A stretch of 64,000 bases of DNA from UBA12202 sp049595035 (GTDB taxonomy: Bacteria > Pseudomonadota > Alphaproteobacteria > Puniceispirillales > UBA1172). Location of the stretch: positions 1-64,000 of the forward strand of contig JBMYKD010000005.1 of NCBI GenBank assembly GCA_049595035.1. The letters are read 5' to 3'. The notes beneath the pieces are model-generated. The model made no database searches. It saw nothing but the letters and a program-made list of their open reading frames with translations, and was not told the origin of the DNA. The position numbers were made by a program, and so were the translations under genes. The stretch's first letter is position 1; each line of letters begins with the position of its first letter. Below, in pieces: positions 15,273 through 24,808 of the stretch.

Positions 15273-17417
15273 ATGATGGATTCTGTTGTACCGATAATAA
15301 CTGCCGAACATCTCATTGATCGGATCAAGCCGTATTATCCCCACCTTGATCCGGATTTGATCTTGCGTGCTTATGACTTTTGCAAAGAATCGCATCTGGG
15401 GCAGACCAGATCATCAGGTGACCCCTATTATACCCACCCGGTAGAAGTTGCATCCATCCTTGCCGATATGCATCTCGACCCGTCCACGATTGTGACCGCG
15501 TTATTGCATGATGTGGTTGAAGATACACATGTTACGCTGGATGATATTAAAACCCTGTTTTCAGAAGAAATTGCCAATCTGGTCAATGGTGTTACAAAAC
15601 TAACCCAGATGGAAATGCAAGGAGATCACAAGCAATCAGAAAACCTTAGCAAGCTTGTTCTGGCCATGAGTAAAGATATTCGTGTGCTATTGGTAAAACT
15701 GGCTGACCGCATGCATAATATGCGAACGATTTTTGGTATTCCTGTAAAAGAAAAACGTAACCGGATTGCACTTGAAACCTTAAATATTTTTGCCCCACTG
15801 GCCGAACGCATCGGGTTATCCAGTTTTCAGCATGAGCTTGAGGATATCTCATTTCAGGTTTTGCATGAAAACCAGAGGCAATCCCTGCATTCGCATCTGG
15901 AAAAGCTAACGGAAAGTTCAAAAGACATCATTGAAAAGATCAAAGTCGAGTTACATGACCTGCTCATCAAGGACGGGTTATCAAGCCAAGTCACCGGACG
16001 CACCAAAACGCTCTATTCCATTTGGCGGAAAACGGAAATTAAGAAAGTCGATATGGAAGAATTATCGGATGTTATGGCATTCCGGATTATTGTTGATGAT
16101 ATTCCGGCCTGTTATCGCGCCCTTGGCATCCTGCATACCCATTATCAGACGGTAATGGGGCGGTTCAAAGACTATATTTCCACCCCGAAAATGAATAAAT
16201 ACCAGTCTTTACATACCTGTATCATAGGGCCGTTCAAGAAAAAGATCGAAGTACAAATCCGCACAGAAAATATGCACCATGTTGCCGAAGATGGTGTCGC
16301 TGCCCATTGGCGTTACAAATCTGGTAAAACGCAGATAAACCCATCCGTTGTTAATGAGTTTAACTGGATAAAGGATTTAATCGATATTCTTAAAAATGCA
16401 GATACATCAGAAGAGTTTCTAGAAAACACGCAACTGGAAATGTATAGCGATCAGGTGTTCTGTTTCACCCCTAAAGGCCGCTTAATCGCTTTGCCGCGTG
16501 ATGCGACGGCTATCGATTTTGCTTATGCTGTCCATTCCGATATTGGCAATACTTGTGTTGGCGTGCGCATTAATCACAAGCACCGGCAATTGGCAACCAC
16601 GCTTTCCAATGGTGATCAGGTTGAAATTATAACCAGCCCCGATGCTTTCCCGAATGCGGAATGGGAAGATTTTATGGTCACAGGGCGCGCCAGATCAGCA
16701 TTACGCCGCTTTATCCGCCAGAAAAAAGAAGCGGAGTTTTCGCGTCTTGGCCGGGCCTTACTGGAAAAGGATTGCCGGAAAAATAATATAGACCTGTCCG
16801 ATGATATGCTGAAGCCATGTCTGATCAGTTTTGAAGCTGAAACCGTGGAATATCTGTATGCCCTGATTGGTGAAGGAACCGTCAAAACCATTGATGTGCT
16901 GGCAAAGCTTGATCCGGAATTACGGTCGGTGTCTAAACGGGATAAATCAGGAGATAAGGCAAAACAGAATGCAGCTTTTGATATCAAAGGGCTGGTTCAG
17001 GGTATGGCTGTTCATCACGGGAATTGTTGTTATCCTTTGCCGGGTGAACATATTGTGGGCATTATCACCACGGGCAAGGGGATTACTGTTCATAGAGTTG
17101 ATTGTTCTGTTCTGGAAAAATTTAATAATATGCCGGAATTATGGCTTGAAATTGAATGGAATAAAGATGGCCCGTCGCGGGTAACCGGACGCCTGATTGT
17201 CGTATTACTGAATGAACCGGGTAGCCTTGCTTCCATAACCAAACTGATCAGTCAGTATGAAGGCAATATCAGCAATATTCATCTGCGTGAGCGATCAGCG
17301 GATTTTTTCCGTTTTCAGCTTGATGTCGAAGTCACGCATATCCGGCATTTAAATGCTATTCTGGCAGCGATGCGATCTAATCAGTTTGTTGAAAGTGTTG
17401 AAAGGGAAAAGATATGA
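15273..17417 (+). CDS. spoT: Bifunctional (p)ppGpp synthetase/hydrolase
   Basis: A 714-residue RelA/SpoT homologue (Rsh). Domains in order: HD hydrolase (about 25-180, with ALLHDVVEDT and KLADRMHNMRT), synthetase (about 220-350, YQSLHTCIIG and IEVQIRTENMH), TGS (about 390-450, VFCFTPKGRLIALP), a helical/zinc-finger region with HHGNCCYPLPGE, and a C-terminal ACT domain (640-714). Both catalytic halves look intact, so it should make and degrade the alarmone. pdxJ overlaps its stop codon by four bases. Confidence 0.95.
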   Translation: MMDSVVPIITAEHLIDRIKPYYPHLDPDLILRAYDFCKESHLGQTRSSGDPYYTHPVEVASILADMHLDPSTIVTALLHDVVEDTHVTLDDIKTLFSEEIANLVNGVTKLTQMEMQGDHKQSENLSKLVLAMSKDIRVLLVKLADRMHNMRTIFGIPVKEKRNRIALETLNIFAPLAERIGLSSFQHELEDISFQVLHENQRQSLHSHLEKLTESSKDIIEKIKVELHDLLIKDGLSSQVTGRTKTLYSIWRKTEIKKVDMEELSDVMAFRIIVDDIPACYRALGILHTHYQTVMGRFKDYISTPKMNKYQSLHTCIIGPFKKKIEVQIRTENMHHVAEDGVAAHWRYKSGKTQINPSVVNEFNWIKDLIDILKNADTSEEFLENTQLEMYSDQVFCFTPKGRLIALPRDATAIDFAYAVHSDIGNTCVGVRINHKHRQLATTLSNGDQVEIITSPDAFPNAEWEDFMVTGRARSALRRFIRQKKEAEFSRLGRALLEKDCRKNNIDLSDDMLKPCLISFEAETVEYLYALIGEGTVKTIDVLAKLDPELRSVSKRDKSGDKAKQNAAFDIKGLVQGMAVHHGNCCYPLPGEHIVGIITTGKGITVHRVDCSVLEKFNNMPELWLEIEWNKDGPSRVTGRLIVVLLNEPGSLASITKLISQYEGNISNIHLRERSADFFRFQLDVEVTHIRHLNAILAAMRSNQFVESVEREKI

Positions 17418-18178
17418 CCAGCATGGCCACTCCATCTAGCCAGTCACCCAACTTACGGCTTGGGGTAAATATTGATCATGTGGCAACCATCCGGAATGCG
17501 CGGGGTGGTAATCATCCTGATCCGGTAAAGGCAGCATTGCTGGCCGAAGAAGCAGGTGCTGACGGGATCACGGCACATTTGCGGGAAGACCGCCGGCATA
17601 TTCGTGAACATGATCTGTCGGCATTGATGTCTGCCATATCCCTGCCTTTAAATCTGGAAATGGCAGCCACGGATGAAATGTGTGACATTGCATTGGCAAC
17701 GCAACCAAACGCGGCATGTATCGTACCTGAAAAACGTGAAGAAGTGACTACCGAAGGCGGTCTTGATGTGCTGGGGCTAAGACGGCGGCTTGAACCTATT
17801 CTGGTAAAACTGAAAGATGCCGGTATTCGGATTTCCCTCTTTATCGAAGCTCATCCTGATCAGATCAGGGCATCAGCTGACCTGGGGGCAGATATTATTG
17901 AACTGCATACCGGGCAATATTCTGATCTGCCTGCCGGTATTGATCGCGACGCTGAATATGATCGCATTAAGGCCGCCGCATCCTTAGGCCAGTCCATGGG
18001 GCTTGAATGTCATGCTGGCCATGGCTTACGGTTTGATAATGTGATGCCAATTGCGGCATTGCCCGAAGTGGTCGAACTAAATATTGGTCATTTTCTTATT
18101 GGTGAAGCGGTGATGATGGGATTGAAACCTGCCATTATTGAGATGCGGCGGCTAATGGATGAAGCGCGTCATAAATGA
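17414..18178 (+). CDS. pdxJ: Pyridoxine 5'-phosphate synthase
   Basis: A 254-residue TIM-barrel enzyme that condenses 1-deoxyxylulose 5-phosphate with aminoacetone 3-phosphate to give PNP, in the vitamin B6 pathway. Motifs are LGVNIDHVATIRNARGG at the N-terminus, GITAHLREDRRHI, CIVPEKREEVTTEGG, and the phosphate site ECHAGHGLRFDN with LNIGHFLIGEA. ATGA overlap with spoT upstream and with acpS downstream indicates a tightly coupled operon. Confidence 0.97.
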   Translation: MTSMATPSSQSPNLRLGVNIDHVATIRNARGGNHPDPVKAALLAEEAGADGITAHLREDRRHIREHDLSALMSAISLPLNLEMAATDEMCDIALATQPNAACIVPEKREEVTTEGGLDVLGLRRRLEPILVKLKDAGIRISLFIEAHPDQIRASADLGADIIELHTGQYSDLPAGIDRDAEYDRIKAAASLGQSMGLECHAGHGLRFDNVMPIAALPEVVELNIGHFLIGEAVMMGLKPAIIEMRRLMDEARHK

Positions 18179-18564
18179 TTATCGGTACAGGGACAGATAT
18201 TACGGCAACTGACCGGATCGAAGCGAGCTGTAACCGTCTGGGTGAACGGTTTCTCGAACGTATCTATACGCTGGCCGAACAGGAAGAAGCCATGCGGCGG
18301 GGTCGGCGCAGAATGGATTTTCTAGCTAGCCGGTTTGCCGCAAAAGAAGCGGTCTGGAAAGCGATAAATGCTGACAGACAGGCGGTTATTTCCCTTAATG
18401 ATATTGAAATTCTGCCAGATCAGGCCGGTGCCCCGAAAGTGATTTTACATGGTTCTGCCCTTGCCGCGGTTAATAAAAAGACAGACAGAAACTGGCAAAT
18501 CGATATCTCATTATCTGACGAGTCAGGCTTGGCACTTGCTTTTGTAGTGTTTTCTGCGCCATAA
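18175..18564 (+). CDS. acpS: Holo-[acyl-carrier-protein] synthase
   Basis: A 129-residue phosphopantetheinyl transferase that activates ACP for fatty-acid synthesis. It shows GTGTDITATDRIE with the metal-binding Asp, FLERIYTLAEQ, and FLASRFAAKEAVWKA with the catalytic Glu-Lys. It starts within the pdxJ stop (ATGA). The pdxJ-acpS-lepB-rnc-era order is conserved in alphaproteobacteria. Confidence 0.95.
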   Translation: MIIGTGTDITATDRIEASCNRLGERFLERIYTLAEQEEAMRRGRRRMDFLASRFAAKEAVWKAINADRQAVISLNDIEILPDQAGAPKVILHGSALAAVNKKTDRNWQIDISLSDESGLALAFVVFSAP

Positions 18565-18629
18565 CACCATGATGCATTATGGAATAGATGCTGTTATAGA
18601 TGAAGTGAACAGATAGGAAAGAGGCAGTG

Positions 18630-19364
18630 ATGGAAAAGAAATCATCATCATGGTTTGATTTTACCAAGACGATATTCTGGGCAATTGTCATTGCTGTTCT
18701 GTTCCGGTCGTTTCTGTTTGAACCATTCAGTATTCCATCAGGGTCAATGATCCCTACCTTGCGGGTCGGGGATTATCTGTTTGTTTCTAAATATTCCTAT
18801 GGCTATTCGCGCTATTCCTTTCCTTTTGGTGTTATCCCCATCAAGGATAGGGTTTGGCGTGGGGAACCAGAATATGGTGATGTTGTGGTGTTCAGACGTC
18901 CGGGTAACGAAGGTGTTGACTATATCAAACGGCTGGTGGGTAAACCCGGTGATCGCATTCAGGTCATCGATAGTGTGCTTTATATCAACGGCCAGAAGAT
19001 GCCACGGGTGGAACATAGCCTTGATCCATCTGATCCGGCAGCATCTGACCCGGCGGTTCAGGCCTATATCGAAACGCTTCCCAATGGCCGTGAATATGTG
19101 ATTTTTGAACGCATGGATAAACCTTACCCGCTGTCGAATAATACCAGAGAGTTTCTGGTAGAAGACGGTCATTATTTCTTTATGGGTGATAATAGGGACA
19201 GATCAAATGATAGCCGGATGTCTGTTGGTAATGTGCCGGAAAAAAATCTGATCGGTCGGGCCGAGTTCCTGTTTTTCTCTCACAATGGGTCTGCCCATTT
19301 ATGGGAAATCTGGAAATGGCCATTTGCCATTCGTTTTAGTCGTATCGGAATGGGTATAGACTAG
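18630..19364 (+). CDS. lepB: Signal peptidase I
   Basis: A 244-residue inner-membrane serine protease with one N-terminal transmembrane helix (about 10-29). The nucleophile is S39 in IPSGSMIPTL and the general base is K100 in VDYIKRLVGKPGD; the family box GHYFFMGDNRDRSNDSR is present. It removes signal peptides from exported proteins. The ATG at 18630 is preferred over the GTG three bases earlier because AAAGAGG lies five bases before it. rnc starts immediately after the stop codon. Confidence 0.96.
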   Translation: MEKKSSSWFDFTKTIFWAIVIAVLFRSFLFEPFSIPSGSMIPTLRVGDYLFVSKYSYGYSRYSFPFGVIPIKDRVWRGEPEYGDVVVFRRPGNEGVDYIKRLVGKPGDRIQVIDSVLYINGQKMPRVEHSLDPSDPAASDPAVQAYIETLPNGREYVIFERMDKPYPLSNNTREFLVEDGHYFFMGDNRDRSNDSRMSVGNVPEKNLIGRAEFLFFSHNGSAHLWEIWKWPFAIRFSRIGMGID

Positions 19365-20141
19365 ATGGGCAGAACACGGCCAGCATTACCCGAACGGATT
19401 CTTATCGCGCAGAAAGCACTGGAACATAAGATCAATCATCATTTTGCTGATAGCACATTACTGATTGAAGCCATGACGCATCCCAGCGTTTTAGCCAAAA
19501 CAACGGGAAAATCCAATCATGGTATTAACAACCAGCGTCTGGAATTTCTGGGTGATCGGGTCATTAATCTGATCATTGCCGATACCCTGTTCACGCAAGT
19601 TGCTGATGAGCGTGAGGGCGTGCTAACCCGTCTTTATCATGATTGTGTTGATAATGTCACCATGGCTGAACTGGCCCGATCATTATCTCTGGGTGATGCG
19701 CTAATTGTTCAGGAAAACACAGACCTTGCCAATAATGATAAGGTGCTGGCAGATGCGCTGGAAGCACTCATAGGTGCTATCTGGTGTGATGGGGGTTATC
19801 AGGATGCCAGACGTGTTGTGCTGTCGCTATGGCAGGATAAGCTGGCTAAAAGTGATCTGGTGGAAAAAGATGCTAAATCCCTGTTGCAGGAATATGGGCT
19901 GAAATATTTTGCTATATTGCCTGTCTATATGGTGACAGACCGCAAAGGCCCTGATCATATGCCGGAATTTACCGTTACGGTTACCCTTGATCAGCATTCA
20001 GTTGTTGCAAGTGGCCGGTCACGCCGGATGGCAGAACAACAGGCGGCAAAGGCATGGCTTGACCAACATGCTGAACACGATGTGCCAAGCAAATCATCAT
20101 CATCACCCCGGTCAATATCAAGGAAAGATCAAACCCAATGA
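19365..20141 (+). CDS. rnc: Ribonuclease III
   Basis: A 258-residue double-strand-specific endoribonuclease. The RNase III domain (about 15-150) has the signature QRLEFLGDRVINLIIAD, the partner acidic cluster in DALEALIGAIW, and a C-terminal dsRNA-binding domain (about 170-240, DAKSLLQEYG through AEQQAAKAWL). It processes rRNA precursors and some mRNAs. It has zero spacing to lepB and a four-base overlap with era. The polar tail after residue 240 (SKSSSSPRS) looks unstructured. Confidence 0.96.
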   Translation: MGRTRPALPERILIAQKALEHKINHHFADSTLLIEAMTHPSVLAKTTGKSNHGINNQRLEFLGDRVINLIIADTLFTQVADEREGVLTRLYHDCVDNVTMAELARSLSLGDALIVQENTDLANNDKVLADALEALIGAIWCDGGYQDARRVVLSLWQDKLAKSDLVEKDAKSLLQEYGLKYFAILPVYMVTDRKGPDHMPEFTVTVTLDQHSVVASGRSRRMAEQQAAKAWLDQHAEHDVPSKSSSSPRSISRKDQTQ

Positions 20142-21031
20142 CTAAAGCAGGTTTCGTATCCCTTATTGGTGCCCCTAATGCAGGCAAATCAACCTTGATG
20201 AATACCATGATTGGACAGAAAGTTTCTATTGTCACACCAAAAGTTCAGACGACTAGAAGCTGTATTCGCGGCATTGCGATGAAAGATGATAGTCAGATTA
20301 TTTTTGTTGATACTCCCGGTATTTTCCAACCTAAGCGGCGTCTTGATCGTGCCATGGTTAGTGCCGCGTGGCAGGGGGCAGGGGATAGTGACGTCATCAT
20401 GCTGGTTCATGATGTGGCACGCGCCCACATAGATCAAGATACCTTGCGCATTCTGGAAAGCATAAAGGAAAAACAGGTTAAGGTCGGTCTGATCCTCAAC
20501 AAGATTGACCTGACTACGCCGGAACATGTGATGAAGCGGACAAGCGAGTTATCCGATATGTATGATTTTTCAAAAATTTTCATGGTATCGGCTGAAAAAG
20601 CAAAAGGAACTGATGATATTCTGGCATGGCTGGCAACGCAGATGCCGGAAAGCCCCTATCTTTATGATCCTGATGATTTGTCAGATTTGCCGCAACGGCT
20701 ACTGGCGGCAGAAATTGTTCGTGAAAAATTGTTTCTTAATCTGCATGAAGAATTGCCCTATCAGCTTACCGTAGAAACGGAACAATGGATAGAACGCGAA
20801 GATGGAAGCGCGGAAGTCCGCTGTTCGATTTATGTAGCAAGAGAAGGCCATCGCGGGATTATATTGGGGCAGGGCGGCAAAACTATTGGCCGTATCGGTA
20901 AAGCCGCAAGGCAGGAATTAGAAAAAATGCTGGATCGCAGGGTGCATCTGTTTACCCATGTCAAATTCCGGAAAAACTGGCTGGATGATCCAGCACGATA
21001 TAGGGATTGGGGTTTAGACTTCAACGCCTGA
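20138..21031 (+). CDS. era: GTPase Era
   Basis: A 297-residue GTPase needed for 16S rRNA maturation. G motifs are GAPNAGKSTLMN (G1), the switch TTRSCIRG, DTPGIFQP (G3) and NKIDLTTP (G4). The C-terminal KH domain carries GHRGIILGQGGKTIGRIG, which binds the 3' end of 16S rRNA. It is translationally coupled to rnc and followed by recO, whose start lies 3 bases past its stop. Confidence 0.97.
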   Translation: MTKAGFVSLIGAPNAGKSTLMNTMIGQKVSIVTPKVQTTRSCIRGIAMKDDSQIIFVDTPGIFQPKRRLDRAMVSAAWQGAGDSDVIMLVHDVARAHIDQDTLRILESIKEKQVKVGLILNKIDLTTPEHVMKRTSELSDMYDFSKIFMVSAEKAKGTDDILAWLATQMPESPYLYDPDDLSDLPQRLLAAEIVREKLFLNLHEELPYQLTVETEQWIEREDGSAEVRCSIYVAREGHRGIILGQGGKTIGRIGKAARQELEKMLDRRVHLFTHVKFRKNWLDDPARYRDWGLDFNA

Positions 21032-21033
21032 TC

Positions 21034-21822
21034 ATGCCGGAATGGACAGATAACGCTATCATCATTGACTGTCGTCCGCACGGGGAACATGCGGCTATTG
21101 TGCAGGTTATGACAAAACATAATGGTCGATATGTTGGCCTTGTTAGGGGTGGGCAATCACGGACAATGCGACCAGTTATGCAACCGGGAAATCAGGTTTC
21201 GGTCAGCTGGCGTGCCAGACTGGATGAACATCTGGGCAGTATGACCATCGAATTGATTGATGCTAATGCCGCTAGAATTATGGGTGACCGCATGCGCCTG
21301 ATGGCTTTGACGGCAATTTGTGCGTTAATTCAGGGTGCTATTGCTGAAAGAGAACCCGTGGAAACCGTCTATGATGCAACAGAAGCCATGATAGGATTGC
21401 TATCATCTGATGTGGAAACGCCACTCTGGCTTGCCGCCTATATCCGATGGGAAATTGGTTTATTAGCTGTTGCCGGTTTCGGGCTGGAATTACAACGTTG
21501 TGCGGTTAGTGGGGCGACCGAAGGATTGCATTATGTCAGTCCGCGAAGCGGGGCGGCGGTGACGTCCGATGCGGCTGGTGAACATATCCCCCGTTTACTT
21601 GTTTTACCGGGTTTTCTTGGTGGAGCATCAAAATCACTTGAAGAAGATATAATCAATGGTATTCGTATGACCGGACATTTTATTGCCCGGCAGATTTTCG
21701 GTGTGCATCATCAACCCATGGCAGAAGCAAGGCAGAGATTACAGGATATGGTAGTGATGCAATTTGGACAGGATATGCCAGCAAACACGGTAATTGATGA
21801 CCCCTCTGCTGGAAAAGGATAA
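21034..21822 (+). CDS. recO: Recombination mediator RecO
   Basis: A 262-residue RecO homologue. The N-terminal OB fold begins MPEWTDNAIIIDCRPHGEHAAIV and contains YVGLVRGGQSR; the C-terminal helical part (about 80-250) includes WEIGLLAVAGFGLELQRCAVSG and YVSPRSGAAV. RecO helps load RecA on SSB-coated DNA in the RecFOR pathway. The start at 21034 matches the family N-terminus; an upstream in-frame ATG would overlap era. Era-recO-parC linkage is typical. Confidence 0.93.
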   Translation: MPEWTDNAIIIDCRPHGEHAAIVQVMTKHNGRYVGLVRGGQSRTMRPVMQPGNQVSVSWRARLDEHLGSMTIELIDANAARIMGDRMRLMALTAICALIQGAIAEREPVETVYDATEAMIGLLSSDVETPLWLAAYIRWEIGLLAVAGFGLELQRCAVSGATEGLHYVSPRSGAAVTSDAAGEHIPRLLVLPGFLGGASKSLEEDIINGIRMTGHFIARQIFGVHHQPMAEARQRLQDMVVMQFGQDMPANTVIDDPSAGKG

Positions 21823-21830
21823 AGGGTAGC

Positions 21831-24032
21831 ATGGCTGAAAATGAATTAATCAAAACGGATTTCTCATCTGAATTAAGTCAGCGTTACCTTGCTTATGCGC
21901 TTTCAACCATTACCTCGCGGTCATTGCCAGATGTGCGTGATGGCTTGAAACCGGTTCATCGCCGTCTGCTTTATGCCATGCGGCTATTGCGGCTTGATCC
22001 GGGGCAGGGGTTTAAAAAATCGGCGCGTGTGGTGGGTGATGTCATGGGTAAGTTTCACCCTCATGGTGATGCCGCCATTTATGATGCCATGGTCAGACTG
22101 GCGCAAGAGTTTGCGATGCGTTACCCGCTTGTTGATGGACAGGGTAATTTTGGTAATATCGATGGCGATAATGCCGCCGCCATGCGTTATACCGAAGCGC
22201 GCATGACACTGGTTGCCCAGCTACTGCTTGAAGGAATTGACGAAGATGCAGTTGACTTCCGTCAGACCTATGATGGTGAAGGGGAAGAGCCGGTCATTCT
22301 GCCAGCGGCATTTCCTAATCTTCTGGCTAATGGGGCGCAAGGGATCGCGGTGGGGATGGCGACTTCCATTCCGCCACATAATGTCATTGAATTAATTGAC
22401 GCATCCCTGCATCTGATCAAATATCCGAATGCAACCCATGCCAAGATGCTGGATTTTATCAAAGGCCCTGATTTTCCGACTGGTGGGGTGCTAATCGAAG
22501 CCCCAGAACAAATGGCTGAAGCCTATGCTACAGGCCGCGGGGCGTTTCGTCTGCGGGCGGCATGGGAATGTGAAACCGAAAAGGGTGGTGGCTGGAAAAT
22601 TGTTATTACCGCTATCCCGTATCAGGTTCAGAAAGCCAGATTAATTGAAAAAATGGCTGAACTGATGCAAGCCAAGAAACTGCCATTTATTGCCGATATA
22701 ATGGATGAATCCGCCGAAGATATCCGTCTGGTTATTGAACCTAAATCGCGGCGAATTGATCCCAATCTGCTCATGGAAAATCTGTTTCGGATGACTGATC
22801 TCGAATACCGCATTGGGCTTAACCTGAATGTGCTTGACCGGACAGGAACGCCGGGGGTCATGTCTATCAGGGATGCCTTGCTGGCATGGATTGATCATCA
22901 ACTGGTGGTATTGCGCCGCCGGTCTTTGCACCGTTTGGGCAAGATTGCCTCACGACTGGAAGTGCTGGAAGGGTATCTGGTTGTTTATCTGAATCTGGAT
23001 GAAGTCATAGCCATTATCCGTGAAGAGGATCACCCCAGACCACGGTTGATGGAACGATTTGCCCTTAATGAAAATCAGGCAAATGCCATTCTTGATATGC
23101 GTTTGCGGTCACTTCGTAAACTGGAAGAAATGGAATTGAGGAAAGAACGCGATGATCTGAAAGCCGAAGAAGCTGATCTCAATGATATGATGGCTGATGA
23201 AAATCGCCAAAGGAACGTCATCACAGCAAGCATAAAGACCATGCGAAGTGCGTTTGTCAAAACAGATCAACGGATGACACGGATTGAACCCCAGCCAGTG
23301 CTGGATAGTGATCCGGCGGATATGCTTGTAGAAAAAGAACCGGTTACAATTGTCTGTTCCGAAAATGGCTGGATTAGAAGCATGAAAGGCCGTATCGAGG
23401 CAGATGCCGATATTCGTTTCCGTGAAGGCGATGCACCGAAATTCCATCTTCATGCCGATAGCACAGATCGTCTGATTATCGGCCTTGAAAATGGGCGTTT
23501 TTATACGATATCCATTGATAAATTGCCCGGTGGTCGCGGTTTTGGTGAACCTCTTGCCCTCATGGTTGATATTCCGGCCGATACGCCAGTTGTTTCGATG
23601 ATGGTGGCAACATCTGGCAAGGTCTTGCTGGCATCATCGTCGGGTCATGGGTTTATAACAGAAATAGATCAACTGGTAGCCCAGACAAAAACTGGCCGTC
23701 AGGTTATGACTGTCATGGATAAAGCCCGCATGATTGCGGCTCATGTTATTGCTGGTGATCAGGTAGCATGTGTTGGTAGTAACCGCAAATTACTGGTTAT
23801 TAACGCAGATGAGATACCGGTGATGGCAAAAGGTAGAGGGGTTATTTTACAGCGCTATAAAGATGCCTGGCTGGCCGATGTGACCAGCTTTAGTCAAGCA
23901 GATGGATTAAGCTGGATGCAATCTGGTGGCCGGACGCGGACGGAAAAAGATATCACCCCATGGGTTGGCAAGCGGGGTGGTGCTGGCCGGATGGTTCCCG
24001 TCGGGTTCCCTAAGCCGCCCCGATTTACCTGA
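21831..24032 (+). CDS. parC: Topoisomerase IV subunit A
   Basis: A 733-residue type IIA topoisomerase subunit that decatenates daughter chromosomes with ParE. The catalytic Tyr is Y120 in AAAMRYTEAR. The quinolone-contact loop reads GKFHPHGDAAIYDAM (73-87), with Ala at the usual Ser position and Asp85 at the acidic position. The C-terminal beta-pinwheel (about 490-733) contains SENGWIRSMKGR and KGRGVILQRYKD. Size and the weak GyrA-box favour ParC over GyrA. It is convergent with bpt, 5 bases apart. Confidence 0.93.
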   Translation: MAENELIKTDFSSELSQRYLAYALSTITSRSLPDVRDGLKPVHRRLLYAMRLLRLDPGQGFKKSARVVGDVMGKFHPHGDAAIYDAMVRLAQEFAMRYPLVDGQGNFGNIDGDNAAAMRYTEARMTLVAQLLLEGIDEDAVDFRQTYDGEGEEPVILPAAFPNLLANGAQGIAVGMATSIPPHNVIELIDASLHLIKYPNATHAKMLDFIKGPDFPTGGVLIEAPEQMAEAYATGRGAFRLRAAWECETEKGGGWKIVITAIPYQVQKARLIEKMAELMQAKKLPFIADIMDESAEDIRLVIEPKSRRIDPNLLMENLFRMTDLEYRIGLNLNVLDRTGTPGVMSIRDALLAWIDHQLVVLRRRSLHRLGKIASRLEVLEGYLVVYLNLDEVIAIIREEDHPRPRLMERFALNENQANAILDMRLRSLRKLEEMELRKERDDLKAEEADLNDMMADENRQRNVITASIKTMRSAFVKTDQRMTRIEPQPVLDSDPADMLVEKEPVTIVCSENGWIRSMKGRIEADADIRFREGDAPKFHLHADSTDRLIIGLENGRFYTISIDKLPGGRGFGEPLALMVDIPADTPVVSMMVATSGKVLLASSSGHGFITEIDQLVAQTKTGRQVMTVMDKARMIAAHVIAGDQVACVGSNRKLLVINADEIPVMAKGRGVILQRYKDAWLADVTSFSQADGLSWMQSGGRTRTEKDITPWVGKRGGAGRMVPVGFPKPPRFT

Positions 24033-24037
24033 TGCGT

Positions 24038-24802
24038 CTAATATTGTTCGCTATCATTTGCTTCTGATAGCGGCATCCATATTCCGTTAGACAGTATTTC
24101 AGCGGGTTTGAATTTGGATTTGTAATTCATCTTATGTGATGCGGCTATGTAATAGCCCAGATACACATAAGGCAAACCCATATGATATGCCACCGCTGCA
24201 CAATCCATGATCATGAAACTGCCGGGGGAAAGATGCTGTTTGTCCGGATCAAAGAAACTATAAACAAGCGAAAGCCCGTCATCCTGAATATCAACCAGCA
24301 TCACACCATATAGACCACCCTGATCTCTGTATTCGATGAGTACCGTATCAATAGGACTGGATGTGATCATGGCGGCATAGCTGTTTTTATCCATATCTGC
24401 CATCTGGCCATCACTATGCCGGCTTTCCAGATAAGTCTGAAACAGCGCATAATGTTCATCAAAACAGATATTATGTAGCAAGTCGCGGGTGATATGGGCA
24501 TTTTTCCTGATGATCCGTCGCTGGCTCTTGGTCAGGTCTAGTTTGCCTTCTGTGATATTGCCTGATGGTATCCGCAAAGGCTTACAGGCGTTACAATGGG
24601 CACAAATGGGTCGGTATACCCAGTTTTCTACACGTCTAAAACCGGCCTTTGCCAGATCATCGTGATTGTCCGGCTGGGATGAGATATCGGCGGCAAGTCG
24701 CTGTTCCACCCGTCCTGTCAGATATGAACAAGGAGATGGGCGCGTGATGCGCATCACGAGCGGATCAGTGAAAGTGATATCGTTTCTGTTATTCATCCCC
24801 AC
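24038..24802 (-). CDS. bpt: Aspartate/glutamate leucyltransferase (bacterial N-end rule)
   Basis: A 254-residue member of the ATE/BPT transferase family, which adds leucine from Leu-tRNA to proteins with N-terminal Asp or Glu, marking them for ClpSAP degradation. The N-terminal cysteine-rich segment YRPICAHCNACKPLRIP (near residue 58) and the C-terminal GNAT-like fold with YLGYYIAASHKMNYKSKFKPAE are characteristic. Bpt versus Ate is assigned from bacterial context. It sits 6 bases after ilvA in the same direction. Confidence 0.9.
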   Translation of the reverse strand: MGMNNRNDITFTDPLVMRITRPSPCSYLTGRVEQRLAADISSQPDNHDDLAKAGFRRVENWVYRPICAHCNACKPLRIPSGNITEGKLDLTKSQRRIIRKNAHITRDLLHNICFDEHYALFQTYLESRHSDGQMADMDKNSYAAMITSSPIDTVLIEYRDQGGLYGVMLVDIQDDGLSLVYSFFDPDKQHLSPGSFMIMDCAAVAYHMGLPYVYLGYYIAASHKMNYKSKFKPAEILSNGIWMPLSEANDSEQY

Positions 24803-24808
24803 CCCAGA

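Noticed and set aside
23109..23453. Long antisense frame within parC, and similar antisense frames across dnaE, gltA and lpxA
   Set aside because: They mirror strong coding frames, have no ribosome sites and no recognisable protein features.
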